A stretch of DNA of 5,970 nt from positions 1 through 5,970 of the forward strand of contig JABDJZ010000386.1 in assembly GCA_013003255.1 (NCBI GenBank), in the 5' to 3' direction. Below the pieces are notes generated by a model. The model was not told the origin of the DNA. It saw only the letters and a list, made by a program, of their open reading frames with translations, and made no database searches. A program made the position numbers and the translations under genes. This DNA is from Rhodothermales bacterium. GTDB taxonomy: Bacteria > Bacteroidota > Rhodothermia > Rhodothermales > UBA10348. This document shows positions 1 to 5,970 of this stretch, piece after piece (position 1 is the stretch's first letter; each line of letters begins with the position of its first letter).

Positions 1-895
1 GCGCATGGAGCAGATCAACCGGGTCCAGGACACCCAATTCCGCATGGAGCAGAATGCGCTGAACCTTCGACAGCAGATTGCCCAGATGGACTACCAGATT
101 GAGCGCCTTGCCAAGCTGCACGCCCGAAACGAAGACCTGTTTGCGCAGCAGCTGATCTCCCAGCAGGACTACGACACCACCAAGGACGAGTACGACTACT
201 GGCTTCGGACTAAGTCGCTCACCCTGCAGGGCTACCAGGCCGACTCGCTGAGGACAGCCAGTCAGTTGGGGCAGATGCAGGCGTCGGTCAATCGCATGAG
301 CGCCAACTTCAATGTCATTCAGCGGATTCTCGACAACCTGATCGTTCGGGCCCCCATCGCGGGTCAGCTGACGGCTCTCAACGTGGAGTTCGGCGAACTG
401 CATTCGTCGGGATCCCGACTTGGCCAGATTGACGAGGTGTCAGGCTTTCGGATTCGGGCCGGCGTCGACGAATTCTACATCGCGCGAGTAGCCTCTGGAC
501 AGTCGGCCACGACACTTCCCATCAACGGAATCGAGTATCGCATGACCGTCACCCGGGTCTATCCGGAAGTGCTGGACGGCCGATTTGACGTGGACCTTGA
601 GTTCGTGGGCGAGGCGCCGCCAGATATCAGGCGGGGCCAGACCGTGCGTCTGCGGCTGGAAATGAGCGACTCGGCCGATGCGCTGCTCCTTCCTCGGGGC
701 GGATTCTTTGAAACGACAGGGGGCAGCTGGGTCTTCGTAGCGACCGATTCCGGCGAAGCCGTTCGGCGCGACATTCGCGTCGGCCGCCAGAACCCGCAGT
801 ACCTGGAGGTGATGGAGGGCCTTCAGGAAGGCGAGCGGGTGATCACTTCCAGCTACAGCTCTTTCGGTGACGCAGACCGACTCATTCTGGACTAA
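1..895 (+). CDS. Membrane-fusion / periplasmic adaptor protein (HlyD/MacA-type), 5' partial
   Basis: The first full codon is at position 2 and the true start lies upstream, so the N-terminal membrane anchor and first half of the lipoyl domain are missing. Numbering from the Met codon at 5 (296 residues visible), residues 1-112 are Gln/Leu-rich and look like an alpha-helical coiled-coil hairpin. Residues 113-143 (LIVRAPIAGQL...GELHSSGSRLGQI) are the returning half of the biotinyl-lipoyl domain. Residues 146-222 fit the beta-barrel domain, and 226-296 the membrane-proximal domain (LLLPRGGFF... to ...GLQEGERVITSS). R41, L45 and S52 form an RxxxLxxxxxxS pattern at the hairpin tip, the signature known from adaptors that dock on TolC-like channels. 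Role: a periplasmic bridge between the inner-membrane ABC permease encoded downstream and an outer-membrane factor not in this window. It ends with TAA, 30 bases before the first ATPase. The family is confident; the substrate is unknown. Confidence 0.9.
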   Translation, partial: RMEQINRVQDTQFRMEQNALNLRQQIAQMDYQIERLAKLHARNEDLFAQQLISQQDYDTTKDEYDYWLRTKSLTLQGYQADSLRTASQLGQMQASVNRMSANFNVIQRILDNLIVRAPIAGQLTALNVEFGELHSSGSRLGQIDEVSGFRIRAGVDEFYIARVASGQSATTLPINGIEYRMTVTRVYPEVLDGRFDVDLEFVGEAPPDIRRGQTVRLRLEMSDSADALLLPRGGFFETTGGSWVFVATDSGEAVRRDIRVGRQNPQYLEVMEGLQEGERVITSSYSSFGDADRLILD

Positions 896-897
896 AC

Positions 898-911
898 CGG
901 CCTGCAGGCCG
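898..911. repeat. 14-bp perfect palindrome in the adaptor-ATPase gap
   Basis: Three bases after the adaptor stop codon lies CGGCCTGCAGGCCG, identical to its own reverse complement. As RNA it can form a 5-bp GC-rich stem with a TGCA loop. No T-run follows (the next bases are CAACCTGAAC), so it is not a classic intrinsic terminator. It sits in the longest intergenic gap of the operon (30 bases). It could be a weak attenuator, a processing or stability element, a binding site for a dimeric regulator, or chance in GC-rich DNA. Confidence 0.5.
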
Positions 912-925
912 CAACCTGAACAACG

Positions 926-1618
926 ATGATCAAGACCGTCAATCTCTCAAAGACCTACCGCACGGATGAGGTGGAGACCACGGCCCTGAACGGGGTTTCG
1001 ATCCACATCACCCCCGGCGAATTCGTATCCGTCATGGGGCCTTCGGGATGTGGCAAGTCCACCATGCTGAACATCCTCGGACTGTTGGACAGCCCCTCCG
1101 ACGGGAGCTATGTCTTCAACGGGACGGAGGTGGCGACACTCTCCGAAAGGCAGCGTGCCCAGCTGCGAAAAGGCAACATTGGATTCGTCTTCCAGTCCTT
1201 CAACCTGATTGACGAACTGACGGTGTACGAAAATGTCGAGCTGCCCCTACTGTATCTGGGCGTCTCGGCCCAGGAGCGCAAGGACCGCGTAGCCGCCGCG
1301 CTTGAGCGGACCCAGATCATGCATCGGAAGGACCACTTCCCGCAGCAGTTGTCCGGTGGCCAGCAGCAGCGTGTTGCCGTTGCCCGCGCGGTGGTGGCGA
1401 ATCCGGCCCTGATCCTGGCGGATGAGCCCACGGGAAACCTGGACTCCACCAATGGCGAGGAGGTCATGAAGCTGCTGACCGAGCTCAACGAGGCAGGGAC
1501 CACCATCGTCATGGTGACGCACTCGCCGGCCGATGCCGAGTACAGCCACCGGACCATTCACTTGTTTGATGGCCACGTGGTGACGGAGAACTTCATGTCG
1601 AAGACCTACGCGGTCTGA
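926..1618 (+). CDS. ABC transporter ATP-binding protein, MacB/LolD type (first ATPase)
   Basis: This 230-residue protein has the normal length for a stand-alone MacB/LolD-family nucleotide-binding domain. All catalytic motifs are intact: Walker A GPSGCGKST at 38-46, Q-loop Gln90 in FVFQSFNLI, signature LSGGQQQR at 142-149, Walker B LILADEP at 162-168 with catalytic Glu167, D-loop Asp173 in GNLDS, and switch His199. The segment IDELTVYENVELPLLY after the Q-loop is typical of the group that drives FtsX-like permeases. It acts on the cytoplasmic face of the inner membrane, hydrolysing ATP for the permease that begins two bases after its stop. The ATG at 926 is chosen because the protein then starts directly at the first beta strand (MIKTVNLSKTY). 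No Shine-Dalgarno sequence precedes it. Function class is sure; substrate is not. Confidence 0.95.
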   Translation: MIKTVNLSKTYRTDEVETTALNGVSIHITPGEFVSVMGPSGCGKSTMLNILGLLDSPSDGSYVFNGTEVATLSERQRAQLRKGNIGFVFQSFNLIDELTVYENVELPLLYLGVSAQERKDRVAAALERTQIMHRKDHFPQQLSGGQQQRVAVARAVVANPALILADEPTGNLDSTNGEEVMKLLTELNEAGTTIVMVTHSPADAEYSHRTIHLFDGHVVTENFMSKTYAV

Positions 1619-1620
1619 CC

Positions 1621-4032
1621 ATGACTGGGCACTACCTCCGGCAAGCAGCCCGACTGCTGGCCAAGCAGCGGCTTCACGCGCTGATCAACGTAGTGGGTCT
1701 GGCTACGGCGCTTGGCCTGTGCATCCTGATTGCGGTCTTTGTCAAGCAGGAACACTCGTTTGACACGTGGCACCAGAACGCGGATCGGACCTACCGGGTG
1801 GATCGGATTGACTTCAATCCCGACGGCAGCTTCTCGTCGCAGCAGTCATCGCAGCCCTACAACCTGGCGGAGTCCCTGCTGAGGGATCATCCGGATGTGG
1901 AGGCGGCTGTCCGTTTCAACCAGAGTGAGGTTGTTATCCGGGCGGGGGGCGTCATGCATCAGCAGAATGTCCTGTTTGCTGACCCTTCCGTCCTGCAGGT
2001 GTTCACGTATGTCCCTGTTCAAGGGGCGCTCGAGGGGGCGTTCTCGGACCTTGCCGGGGTCGTGCTCACCGAGACTGCGGCAGATAGAATACTCGGGCCG
2101 GGGAATGTCGTTGGTCGCGAGTTGGAGGTCCGGTTTGGAGATACCTACCTCCCGGCGGTGGTGACTGCCGTGATTGAGGATTTGCCCGCGGGCACGAGCC
2201 TGCCCTTCGAGGTCCTGATGAACTTCGAGCGTGCGCCCCTGGTCTATCCGTGGATTGCCAGGCGGATTGACAACTGGCGAGGCTCTTCCTTTGAGACCTA
2301 TGTCCTTCTGCGAGAGGGCACGGATATGCAAGCGGCCACACAGACGCTGGAGCGCCTTCGCACCCAGTACTACCCGACGTTGGCCGAGGAGGGTCGACAG
2401 GCAGGCTGGTGGACCGGTGAGGGAGAACCGGCCACGTACGGGTTTGTCTCGCTGACCGACCTGCACCTGCAGCCGAATGCTCCGGGCCAGTTCGTCACTC
2501 CCACAGACCCGAAGTACTCGCTGATCCTGCTGGGCATTGGCCTGCTGATTCTCGCGCTGGCGGCCATCAATTTTACGCTGCTCACGCTGGGTCGAAGCTC
2601 AATTCGCGCCGGGGAGATCGGTGTCAGGAAGGCACTAGGCGCCGGGCGCCGCGACATCCTGGTGCAGTTCGGGGGCGAGTCCATCCTGACCGCCCTGCTC
2701 GGATTCGTGGGAGCGATCGCGCTGGCATCAATCCTGATGCCAGCCGCCATCTCACTCACGGGTCGCGAAATGTCATTGGCGGACAACCTGGATGTGCTGC
2801 TTGCCGTTGGGGTCATCGCGATTCTGACAGGCATCCTGTCGGGTGCCTATCCCTCGGTGGTCATCTCGCGGAATCGTCCGTCCGACACGCTGCGAGGTCG
2901 ACTCCGCCTCACGGGCTCCAACACGCTCAGCCGTGCCCTGCTCCTCACCCAGTTCGCCGCCTCCATCGCACTGGTCGCCGGAGCGCTGGTGATGCAGGCG
3001 CAGATTGGATACCTGCTGTCACAGGAGAAGGGATACGATGATTCCAACGTCCTGGTGGTGGAGACCAATGGCACCGACGGATTCGAACTGACCAGCCACC
3101 TCCGAAACTCGCTCGGTTCCAATGGCGCGGTTGAGGGGATTTCGGCCATGTCGTTGTCATTCAACCGTGGCTACTCGTCTTCCTCCTGGATGGCCGCCGG
3201 TGTAGAAAAGCGGGCGTACATCTACAATGTGGATACGGAACTGCCGGACTTCCTCCGCATGGAGTTGCTGGCTGGCCGGTCCTTTGAGGCCGGTCGATCG
3301 TCGGACTCCACCGAAGCGGTGGTAGTTAACCAGGCCTTCGCCCGTGACTGGGGCTGGACGGCTGAGGAGGCCGTCGGGCAGCGTATTACGGACTACGACA
3401 ATGAGCCCGTGATCATCGGCGTGGTGGCGGACATGAACTTCCGCTCTCTCCACGAGGAGGTCCAGCCCATGATGCTGACCCTCAACGAGGGCTGGTTGGC
3501 CTTTGCCCTCATTCGCGCTGCGCCTGGACGCACCCGGGATGCGGTGGCCGCGCTGGAAGATGCCTGGCAAAGTTTTGAGTCCGGGGCTCCGCTCCGGTAC
3601 ACGTTCCTCAATGAGGACGTGGCGCAGGCCTATGAGCAGGACCTCAGGTGGGCCCGCATCATGGGTATCGCCGCGCTGCTGGCGATTCTCGTGGCCTGCA
3701 TGGGACTCTTCGGGTTGGCGGCCATGACGGTGGCCCGGAGGACCAAGGAAATCGGCGTCCGGAAGGTGCTTGGTGCCACCGTGGGCGGCGTCACCCTACT
3801 GGTCTCGCGCGACTTCGCGGTATTGGTAGGAATTGCTTCGCTGGTCGGCGTGCCCCTGGCCTATCTGGGGCTGAACCGCTGGTTGGAGGGCTTCGCGTAC
3901 CGCATGGATCTGGGGCTATCCTGGTTTCTGGGGTCGTGCCTGCTGGTCCTGCTGATCGCGATGGCCACCGTCTCCATTCACGCATTCCGCGCTGCCACCA
4001 CCGATCCGGTGCGCGCCCTCCGCTACGAATAA
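1621..4032 (+). CDS. FtsX/MacB-type ABC permease, 8-TM duplicated form (first permease)
   Basis: This 803-residue inner-membrane permease is built as two tandem FtsX-like halves. Hydrophobic segments that look like TM helices lie near residues 20-41, 299-323, 353-375, 392-413, 438-460, 679-703, 730-751 and 768-789. Large periplasmic MacB-PCD-like domains occupy about 42-295 and 461-678. Each half has the cytoplasmic coupling motif facing the ATPase: EIGVRKALGA at 332-341 and EIGVRKVLGA at 710-719. The C-terminus TDPVRALRYE is the usual end of this family. MacB itself has four TMs, so this is the longer duplicated architecture, common in Bacteroidota-like genomes. It starts two bases after the first ATPase stop (TGA-CC-ATG), so translation is probably coupled. 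No frameshift is seen. It most likely works with the preceding ATPase and the adaptor in export; the substrate cannot be assigned. Confidence 0.93.
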   Translation: MTGHYLRQAARLLAKQRLHALINVVGLATALGLCILIAVFVKQEHSFDTWHQNADRTYRVDRIDFNPDGSFSSQQSSQPYNLAESLLRDHPDVEAAVRFNQSEVVIRAGGVMHQQNVLFADPSVLQVFTYVPVQGALEGAFSDLAGVVLTETAADRILGPGNVVGRELEVRFGDTYLPAVVTAVIEDLPAGTSLPFEVLMNFERAPLVYPWIARRIDNWRGSSFETYVLLREGTDMQAATQTLERLRTQYYPTLAEEGRQAGWWTGEGEPATYGFVSLTDLHLQPNAPGQFVTPTDPKYSLILLGIGLLILALAAINFTLLTLGRSSIRAGEIGVRKALGAGRRDILVQFGGESILTALLGFVGAIALASILMPAAISLTGREMSLADNLDVLLAVGVIAILTGILSGAYPSVVISRNRPSDTLRGRLRLTGSNTLSRALLLTQFAASIALVAGALVMQAQIGYLLSQEKGYDDSNVLVVETNGTDGFELTSHLRNSLGSNGAVEGISAMSLSFNRGYSSSSWMAAGVEKRAYIYNVDTELPDFLRMELLAGRSFEAGRSSDSTEAVVVNQAFARDWGWTAEEAVGQRITDYDNEPVIIGVVADMNFRSLHEEVQPMMLTLNEGWLAFALIRAAPGRTRDAVAALEDAWQSFESGAPLRYTFLNEDVAQAYEQDLRWARIMGIAALLAILVACMGLFGLAAMTVARRTKEIGVRKVLGATVGGVTLLVSRDFAVLVGIASLVGVPLAYLGLNRWLEGFAYRMDLGLSWFLGSCLLVLLIAMATVSIHAFRAATTDPVRALRYE
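2721..2744. repeat. Perfect 10-bp inverted repeat with 4-base loop inside permease 1
   Basis: GCTGGCATCA (2721-2730), loop ATCC, then TGATGCCAGC (2735-2744) form a perfect stem-loop within the first permease gene. It lies where the third TM helix is encoded (ALASILMPAA). No T-run follows, so it is not an intrinsic terminator. Pairing stops exactly at the arm ends (C2720 opposite C2745). It may fold in the mRNA; whether it has a function is unknown. Confidence 0.55.
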
Positions 4033-4040
4033 CTGAGCAC

Positions 4041-4751
4041 ATGGAAGAACCCATCATCAGGCTCGTAAACGTCACCAAGTCCTATGACCACGGGCTGTCC
4101 CAGACGCACGTGCTACGGAGGGTCAGTCTGGATGTCCATGCGGGTGAGTTTCTCTCCATCATGGGACCCTCCGGTTCCGGGAAGTCGACGTTGCTCCAGA
4201 TCATGGGAATGCTCGATGAGCCCACACAGGGCGAGTACTTCTTCTCCGGTGAGCCGGTACACCGACTGAGCGCAAGACGCAAGACGCAACTGCACCGGGA
4301 GAACATCGGGTTTGTCTTCCAGGCCTACCACCTGATTGATGACCTGACGGTCTACGAGAATCTCGAGACACCGCTTCTGTACCGGAAGATCAAGTCATCG
4401 GAACGCAAGAGCATTGTGGCTGAAGCGCTTGATCGCTTCAACATGGTGGCCAAGAAGGATCTATTTCCCAGCCAGCTTTCCGGCGGGCAGCAGCAACTCG
4501 TCGGCGTTGCCCGAGCCCTGGTGATCCAGCCCAAAGTCATCCTCGCCGATGAACCGACAGGTAATCTCCACTCTTCTCAGGGAGACCAGATCATGGAGAG
4601 CCTTCGCACGCTGAACCGCGAGGATGGAGTGACCATCGTCCAGGTAACCCACAATCAGGACTACGCCCACATCGGGGACCGCGTCGTCGAACTCCTCGAC
4701 GGCCGGATCGAACGCGAGTATCGGGTGGATGAGTCCGTCAATACCGAGTGA
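4041..4751 (+). CDS. ABC transporter ATP-binding protein with variant D-loop (second ATPase)
   Basis: This 236-residue MacB/LolD-family ATPase has Walker A GPSGSGKST at 42-50, Q-loop Gln94 in FVFQAYHLI, signature LSGGQ at 146-150, Walker B VILADEP at 166-172 with catalytic Glu171, and switch His204. Two positions differ from the first ATPase. The residue after LSGGQQQ is Leu153 instead of Arg, and the D-loop reads GNLHSSQG with His177 instead of Asp. The reading frame is open far upstream within the permease gene. The ATG at 4041, eight bases after the permease stop, is chosen because it gives a normal ATPase N-terminus (MEEPIIRLVNVTKSY) and the usual length. Only a weak GAG-like site precedes it. 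From memory, similar LSGGQQQL/GNLHSSQG ATPases occur as a subgroup beside FtsX-like permeases, so this is probably a natural variant, not a decayed gene. It likely pairs with the permease at 5028. Confidence 0.93.
   Translation: MEEPIIRLVNVTKSYDHGLSQTHVLRRVSLDVHAGEFLSIMGPSGSGKSTLLQIMGMLDEPTQGEYFFSGEPVHRLSARRKTQLHRENIGFVFQAYHLIDDLTVYENLETPLLYRKIKSSERKSIVAEALDRFNMVAKKDLFPSQLSGGQQQLVGVARALVIQPKVILADEPTGNLHSSQGDQIMESLRTLNREDGVTIVQVTHNQDYAHIGDRVVELLDGRIEREYRVDESVNTE
4271..4291 (+). repeat. Imperfect 7-bp tandem repeat in ATPase 2
   Basis: CGCAAGA CGCAAGA CGCAACT gives nearly three copies of a 7-base unit inside the second ATPase gene, encoding the basic stretch around ARRKTQL. The aligned part of the first ATPase (SERQRAQL) has the same length, so the repeat has not added residues. 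A gain or loss of one unit would shift the frame. Confidence 0.5.
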
Positions 4752-4754
4752 GCC

Positions 4755-5027
4755 ATGAGTACCATTTGCATTCCGATTCCTGACCTGCACCGGCACAAGA
4801 CCGTTGACCTGGAAATCACGGTGGACGGGGAAAAGCGCGCGCTGACCTATCGGGTCGAATCCTTTCCCTGGCCGGAGGTGCTGTCCGTCGGGGACAAGGT
4901 AGACCTGCTCCGAAGCTACCTGGAGAACGAGTCCGGTGGCTGGGAACTGGTTCAGATCGGGCCGCCGGACGGCGAGATGGTGCCTATCACGTTTCGCCGG
5001 GAAGTCGGCGTCAACCAGGAGAAATAG
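4755..5027 (+). CDS. Small protein of unknown function within the ABC operon
   Basis: This 90-residue protein starts three bases after the second ATPase stop, and its TAG stop directly abuts the next ATG (TAGATG). Tight packing on both sides and a full-length frame argue that it is a real gene. It has no signal peptide, TM segment or Cys cluster (a single Cys at position 5), so it is probably cytoplasmic. Apparent layout: N-terminal strands (TICIPIP, then TVDLEITVDGEKRALTYRVES), an amphipathic helix near 49-58 (VDLLRSYLEN), then GGWELVQIG and PITFRRE as strands. The pattern YRVES...helix...GWELVQI...ITFRR resembles small DUF4177-like domains, which end in a helix, GWELV and a strand with a terminal basic pair. 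That match is by eye and tentative. Its position suggests a role linked to the second ATPase/permease pair, such as an accessory or regulatory subunit, but nothing in the sequence proves it. Confidence 0.82.
   Translation: MSTICIPIPDLHRHKTVDLEITVDGEKRALTYRVESFPWPEVLSVGDKVDLLRSYLENESGGWELVQIGPPDGEMVPITFRREVGVNQEK
5017..5021 (+). promoter_or_regulatory. Shine-Dalgarno site for permease 2
   Basis: AGGAG lies six bases before the ATG at 5028, inside the last codons of the small gene. It is the only clear canonical ribosome-binding site among the five internal starts in this window. It supports 5028 as the start of the second permease and suggests that gene can be initiated independently as well as by coupling from the upstream stop. 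Confidence 0.65.
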
Positions 5028-5970
5028 ATGCTGAAGAGCTATCTGACCGTGGCCATGCGCCGATTCCGGCGTGGCGGCACGTACGCTATCGTCAACGTGA
5101 TCGGGCTGGCCGTCGGCATGGCCACGTGCACGCTGATCTTCCTGTTGGTTCATCACGAGTGGAGCTTTGACCGCTTCCACGAAGACGCGGACCAGATCTA
5201 CCGGGCTTATCTCGAATACCAGACGCCCGAGGGAGACACCGAGGTTCAGGCCATGATGCCGCCCTCATTCGGCCCTGAATTCCAGGAGGCCTTTCCCGAC
5301 ATCGAGGCCTCGACGCGTTTTGTGTCCTCCGGTCGCGAGTTCGTCGAAGGGGACCGGACGTTCAGGTTTGGTTTCGCGGAGTTGGACCCCGACTTCTTCG
5401 ACATTTTCTCCTTTCCGGTGCTGGCCGGCGATGCGGTACGTGCCATCGACGATCCATCGTCCGTAGTAATTACGCGAGAGACCGCCGAGACGGTCTTTGG
5501 AAACGGTGGGGGTAACTGGGCCGCTGCGATCGGGCAGACGCTCACGACGGAAACGGACGAAGCCGTCTACAGCTTCCGGGTGGCGGCGGTAATCGAGGAC
5601 TTCCCCAACAACTCCAGCCTGGAGTTTGACGTGGCGGCGTCGTTCGAGAACTACGACAACATCTACGTGGGCGGCAACAACTGGGGCGGACGAACCTCCG
5701 TCTATGTCCGCCTGGCCGAGGAGACCAGTCCGGCCGTTCTTGCGCAGGCCTTCTCGCCCTTCACGGATGTCCAGTTCGGCAGCTACGTGGACGGAATGCG
5801 CGGCTCGGAACGCATGTCTGAGGAGGATGGGGCCTATGCGCTGAAGATCCAGCCACTCCTGGAAATGCATACGGATCAGCTGGTGTGGACGCCCTACGAG
5901 GCGACCCGTCACAATCCGCTCTATTCCTACATCCTGGGAGGCATTGGCGGGCTCATTCTGCTGATTGCCT
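5028..5970 (+). CDS. FtsX/MacB-type ABC permease, 3' partial (second permease)
   Basis: The frame is open from ATG 5028 to the window end, giving 314 codons plus one base; the stop lies outside. The N-terminus has a basic start (MLKSYLTVAMRRFRRGG), then TM1 at about 19-41 and the family motif EWSFDRFHEDADQIYRA at 44-60. A long periplasmic MacB-PCD-like domain runs from about 42 to 298, with typical landmarks FFDIFSFPVLAGD (123-135), SSVVITRETAETVFG (144-158) and VAAVIEDFPNNSSLEFDV (185-202). A second TM begins near 300 (YSYILGGIGGLILLIA). The layout matches the N-terminal half of the permease at 1621, including a shared Cys34 in TM1, but the two are clearly diverged. An AGGAG site precedes the start, and the small gene's stop abuts it. 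By analogy it is probably about 800 residues with eight TMs, energised by the second ATPase. The substrate is unknown. Confidence 0.92.
   Translation, partial: MLKSYLTVAMRRFRRGGTYAIVNVIGLAVGMATCTLIFLLVHHEWSFDRFHEDADQIYRAYLEYQTPEGDTEVQAMMPPSFGPEFQEAFPDIEASTRFVSSGREFVEGDRTFRFGFAELDPDFFDIFSFPVLAGDAVRAIDDPSSVVITRETAETVFGNGGGNWAAAIGQTLTTETDEAVYSFRVAAVIEDFPNNSSLEFDVAASFENYDNIYVGGNNWGGRTSVYVRLAEETSPAVLAQAFSPFTDVQFGSYVDGMRGSERMSEEDGAYALKIQPLLEMHTDQLVWTPYEATRHNPLYSYILGGIGGLILLIA

Noticed and set aside
898..925. Intrinsic terminator after the adaptor gene
   Set aside because: The palindrome can form a stem, but no T-run follows and the next gene begins within 15 bases.
1846..2466. Antisense open frame of 206 codons opposite permease 1
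   Set aside because: A shadow of the intact 803-residue permease, with low-complexity composition and no domain.
3274..3295. Direct repeat GGCCGGTC, two copies
   Set aside because: Only 8 bases, GC-rich and inside coding sequence; easily explained by chance and codon use.
3466..3499. 7-bp inverted repeat CCAGCCC...GGGCTGG in permease 1
   Set aside because: Short arms with a loop of about 20 bases in GC-rich coding DNA; not distinguishable from chance.
3648..4040. Upstream extension of the second ATPase frame into the permease gene
   Set aside because: The extra 131 residues overlap the permease C-terminus in another frame, are Gly/Arg/His-rich and unlike any ATPase N-terminus. The ATG at 4041 gives the normal length.
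4461..5180. Long antisense open frame (239 codons) across ATPase 2, the small gene and permease 2
   Set aside because: It lies opposite three well-supported genes. Its translation shows no family motif, and long antisense frames are expected in GC-rich coding DNA.
5265..5912. Antisense open frame of 215 codons opposite permease 2
   Set aside because: The + strand carries clear MacB-PCD-like sequence throughout, and the antisense product is His/Arg/Gly-rich with no recognisable domain.

Overview
This is a compact, GC-rich stretch read entirely on the + strand. It holds six consecutive genes of what looks like a single operon: a membrane-fusion (periplasmic adaptor) protein cut off at its 5' end, an ABC ATPase, an 8-TM FtsX/MacB-type permease, a second ABC ATPase, a 90-residue protein of unknown function, and a second FtsX/MacB-type permease that runs off the 3' end. 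Gene spacings are 30, 2, 8, 3 and 0 bases. No gene-free stretch exceeds about 30 bases, and I see no promoter, terminator, RNA gene, CRISPR or mobile element inside the window.

Organism (inference): a Gram-negative bacterium, because the adaptor implies a two-membrane envelope. The permease N-termini (VN-V-GLA...C.LI...E-SFD--H--AD--YR) are of the style abundant in Bacteroidota and relatives. High GC points to a high-GC member of that group such as Rhodothermota (Rhodothermales/Salinibacter-like). The general lack of Shine-Dalgarno sequences also fits. No rRNA or marker gene is present to prove it.

How the genes work together (family knowledge plus inference): MacB/LolD-type ATPases power FtsX-type permeases that do not form a classic substrate channel. 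They couple ATP hydrolysis to movement of large periplasmic domains (mechanotransmission). The adaptor carries an RxxxLxxxxxxS motif at its hairpin tip, known from TolC-docking adaptors, so the system probably joins an outer-membrane TolC-like channel and exports a peptide, lipid, antibiotic or similar molecule. The substrate cannot be read from sequence.

The unusual aspects are these. (1) Two non-identical ATPase/permease pairs are served by one visible adaptor. (2) The second ATPase lacks the D-loop aspartate and the arginine after the signature motif. (3) A tiny uncharacterised gene lies between the second ATPase and second permease, abutting the permease start. (4) Two perfect inverted repeats occur, one between adaptor and ATPase and one inside the first permease gene. 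Overall this is a recognisable transporter class with some unexplained details, not clearly a new system.
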